Origin: Methanosarcina sp. MTP4
GTDB taxonomy: Archaea; Halobacteriota; Methanosarcinia; Methanosarcinales; Methanosarcinaceae
Length of the DNA stretch: 64,000 nt
Assembly: GCF_000970045.1 (NCBI RefSeq)
Contig: NZ_CP009505.1
Span: 1,860,001-1,924,000 of the forward strand
Reading direction: 5' to 3'
Numbering within the stretch: position 1 is the first letter of the stretch; every line of letters starts with the position of its first letter. Both the position numbers and the translations under genes were made by a program. The notes under the pieces were generated by a model. It did no database searches. It had not been told where the DNA came from and saw only the letters and a list, made by a program, of their open reading frames with translations. Of the stretch, positions 61,862 to 64,000 are shown piece after piece.

Positions 61862-62067
61862 AGGTTTTTCAAGAGCTCCCTCAAGCGGACCAGCATCACT
61901 CTTTTTTTATATTTCCCCCGCAGCCCCACAGGCAAATGATTCAATCCTGCCCTCCTCTCCTAATTACACCGGAGAAACAACAAGAAATATAAATCTTAAT
62001 ACCGATTCGTATCCTGAATCCTCAACTATATTTTACGAGTAATATTATTGGGAAAAACCGGGATTTG

Positions 62068-64000
62068 ATGATAAAACACAGACTGAGCCCTTCGCTAATA
62101 GCCAGATTTTTTTACCACAACTGTGAGCGCTATCTCCGCTACAATTCGACACCCCTGCAGGAAAGGGCCCGATCCGGGATCCCGGAGGTCAGGCCGGACC
62201 AGAGCCCGGCTACGAAAGCTCTTCTGGAGGCGGGGAACCGGTGGGAAGAGCTTGTGGTCCTTGAAAAACTGAAGGACAATTTACTGATCCCTGAAGGCGA
62301 GGGGGCTCTTCATGAGAGGGCTCATTCCGTAAAGGAAAGCCTGGAAATTTTCAGGAGCTTGAAAAAAGGGGATGCAGTCTACCAGCCTACGCTTTTAGTC
62401 CCGCCCCGGTTTTATCGGAAGTACAATTTATCCCCTGAGCTGTGCAGGTTTTCGGCTTGTAGGCCTGACCTGGTGCGGGTTGTTAAGAAGGAGCCGATGG
62501 ACTCAAAGGACCCGACCAGCCCAGGCAAGCCAGGCGGGTCCGGTGAGCTCTGCCTCCAGGTAATCGATGTAAAAGCCAGTGACGAACTGAGTTCGAGCCA
62601 CCGTATCCAGGCTACGTTATATGCCCTGATGCTCAGAGAGGTGCTGGAGGAAAACGGCATTGATATGCAGGTGGACATGGATCAGGCAGGCATCTGGCTT
62701 TACGGGCAGGATGAGCCGGAACTTTTTAAGCTGAATTTCAATATCAGGATTATCGAGGAATTTTTGAGGTACCGCCTGCCAAAAATCCTTACAGAACCTC
62801 TCGAAGATGTGCCCTGGCACGTTTATCACCGCTGCGAGTTATGCGATTTTTACAGGCACTGCAGGGAAGAGGCTGAAAAAAGCGGTTCAGTCTCCCTTAT
62901 CCCTTACCTTTCGGTAAGCGGGAGGGAATATCTCCGGGAGGCGGAGTGGGACAGCAAGACGTCGATAAACACCCTGTCCGAACTGGAGGCTTTTCTTGAA
63001 GCCGGGGGAAGCGAGGGAAGCAAGGACACAAAAGGTGTCGAAGGTTCTGAAGGTGCCGAGGGAACCGGAAAGGTTGAAGAAATCCTGGACAGGTGCGGCT
63101 CTTTGCGTGGGAAAGGGGAGTTTTTGCGAAACACTCTCCGGGCTCTGAAGGAAAAGGAGGTCGTGCTTAACAGGGGAGTTTCCCTTCCGCTGCCTAAAAA
63201 TGAGGACGTAAGCCTTTTTCTCACCCTGCAGAGAGACCCGGTTTCGGGCAAGATTTACTCGGCGGGTTTTCGGCGCTTCAAGGGGAAAGCCGTTTACGGA
63301 AGTCCGGTAAACGAAAGGATTTATGTGGCGGAAAGCCCTGAAAAATGTGAAGAGATACAGCGGAGATTCCTGCTGGATTTATTTGACGAGCTGAAAATTC
63401 TGCATGATTATAACGAAGCTTATAATGAAGCCAACGGAGCCAACGGAGCCACCAGTAACGAATCCACTGGCAATGAAGCTAATAAAACTAATGAATCCAC
63501 TGCAAACGAACCCGCTGCCAACGAATCCTCTGAAGCTAATGAAACCCTGAAATGGAAGGAACAAAAGTCCCTGCAGACATACGTTTATGACAGCTACGAA
63601 GCCTCTTTGTTCAGGGAACTCCTCCGGGAAGCGGTAAAAATCCCGGAACTGGCACCGGTTGCCCTTGAACTCTTATTCTACTATCAGGACCCTTCGTTGT
63701 TCGGGGAAAAGCAGCACCCTTTTGCAAAAGTATCGTTCCCGCTTGTTGTGCTGACCGAGGAGATCCGGAAGCTGGTATGTTTGCCGATCCCCTTTTCCCT
63801 CCGGCTTCCCGAGGTGACGGAGGCTTTGCCGAAAGCCGATTTCGATTTTAAGCTTGACCCTGGGGACCTGTTCTGGTTCGAGCACGGCAATGCGCTTAAG
63901 AGTGACGCAATCTCGATGGCATGGGAGAGGAAGAAGGTTGAAGCGGCTGGCTGGATCGAAAAGGAACTTTCGATGCGGCTCCTTGCAGCGAGCAGCGTCC
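62068..64000 (+). CDS. RecB-like PD-(D/E)XK nuclease protein, 5' part
   Basis: The frame is open from ATG 62068 to the window end (over 640 codons), so the gene is cut. The start HRLSPSLIARFFYHNCERYL is the Cas4/RecB-type N-terminal Cys motif. ACRPDLVRVV and CLQVIDVKASDELSSSHRIQ supply the PD...D-x-K nuclease core and QxxxY (QATLYALMLREV). CELCDFYRHCREEA with the early Cys could bind a [4Fe-4S] cluster. A Glu/Asn/Thr-rich spacer near residue 450-500 is low complexity. This matches the TM0106-like family of RecB nucleases, which usually carry a helicase domain further on; that part is outside the window. Confidence 0.85.
   Translation, partial: MIKHRLSPSLIARFFYHNCERYLRYNSTPLQERARSGIPEVRPDQSPATKALLEAGNRWEELVVLEKLKDNLLIPEGEGALHERAHSVKESLEIFRSLKKGDAVYQPTLLVPPRFYRKYNLSPELCRFSACRPDLVRVVKKEPMDSKDPTSPGKPGGSGELCLQVIDVKASDELSSSHRIQATLYALMLREVLEENGIDMQVDMDQAGIWLYGQDEPELFKLNFNIRIIEEFLRYRLPKILTEPLEDVPWHVYHRCELCDFYRHCREEAEKSGSVSLIPYLSVSGREYLREAEWDSKTSINTLSELEAFLEAGGSEGSKDTKGVEGSEGAEGTGKVEEILDRCGSLRGKGEFLRNTLRALKEKEVVLNRGVSLPLPKNEDVSLFLTLQRDPVSGKIYSAGFRRFKGKAVYGSPVNERIYVAESPEKCEEIQRRFLLDLFDELKILHDYNEAYNEANGANGATSNESTGNEANKTNESTANEPAANESSEANETLKWKEQKSLQTYVYDSYEASLFRELLREAVKIPELAPVALELLFYYQDPSLFGEKQHPFAKVSFPLVVLTEEIRKLVCLPIPFSLRLPEVTEALPKADFDFKLDPGDLFWFEHGNALKSDAISMAWERKKVEAAGWIEKELSMRLLAASSV

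Noticed and set aside
1-64000. tRNA, rRNA, 7S and RNase P RNA genes
   Set aside because: I looked for T-arm-like GTTCGA motifs and known conserved boxes; the few hits (for example near 4206-4230) belong to hairpin elements without cloverleaf structure.

Overview
The window looks like a chromosomal segment of a methanogenic archaeon of the genus Methanosarcina or a very close relative. The evidence is the gene set: a HdrA-type heterodisulfide reductase subunit coupled to a large polyferredoxin, formylmethanofuran dehydrogenase subunits, a methylcobamide:CoM methyltransferase-family protein, an iron-sulfur flavoprotein, the archaeal GatE, many insertion sequences and long AT-rich intergenic regions with short tandem repeats. 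No rRNA, tRNA or CRISPR array was found.

Layout. 1-5.0 kb: a glycine betaine ABC transporter (ATPase end, permease, lipoprotein), a UroD/MtaA-family methyltransferase and an iron-sulfur flavoprotein. 5.8-6.7 kb: a TPR protein. 6.7-14.9 kb: an AT-rich accessory block with a membrane protein, a chloramphenicol acetyltransferase gene broken by a 92-bp MITE, a PD-(D/E)XK-like protein, a GIY-YIG protein, a HEPN-like protein and the tail of a tyrosine recombinase. 14.9-19.2 kb: small membrane or disordered proteins, a methyltransferase, a 55-residue Cys-rich protein and a MauJ-like protein. 19.5-23.9 kb: a class III aminotransferase, an aldehyde dehydrogenase and a solo TnpB element. 24-33 kb: three single-domain response regulators, gatE, a DUF2284 protein with a decayed second copy, a universal stress protein and a PAS histidine kinase.

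33.1-42.6 kb is a transposon field. Two direct copies of an IS66-like element bracket a three-gene cassette (34.67-37.92 kb): a small protein, a cytoplasmic subtilisin carrying seven K-[FL]-K-F-x-D-x repeats, and a graspetide-type ATP-grasp ligase. The left IS66 copy holds an IS5-type element. The right copy holds an IS1634-type element, which itself holds an IS256-type element.

42.6-50.2 kb is an electron-transfer region: hdrA-mvhD plus polyferredoxin, a ferredoxin:thioredoxin reductase catalytic subunit, and an fwdG-fwdB-fwdD cluster without fwdA or fwdC. 51.9-59.6 kb is a tightly overlapping four-gene operon: a secreted or membrane protein, a 1072-residue FtsZ/tubulin-like GTPase with coiled coils, a membrane-anchored P-loop GTPase, and a Gly-Ser-rich single-pass membrane protein. 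The end of the window has a methyltransferase, a PemK/MazF toxin-antitoxin set and the start of a RecB-like nuclease.

The two strongest candidates for little-described systems are the protease/ATP-grasp cassette and the FtsZ-like/GTPase membrane operon. A third signal is a family of six intergenic hairpin elements in which stem sequence changes while pairing is kept, which suggests a structured RNA or mobile extragenic element. All functional calls come from reading motifs by eye; no database search was possible.
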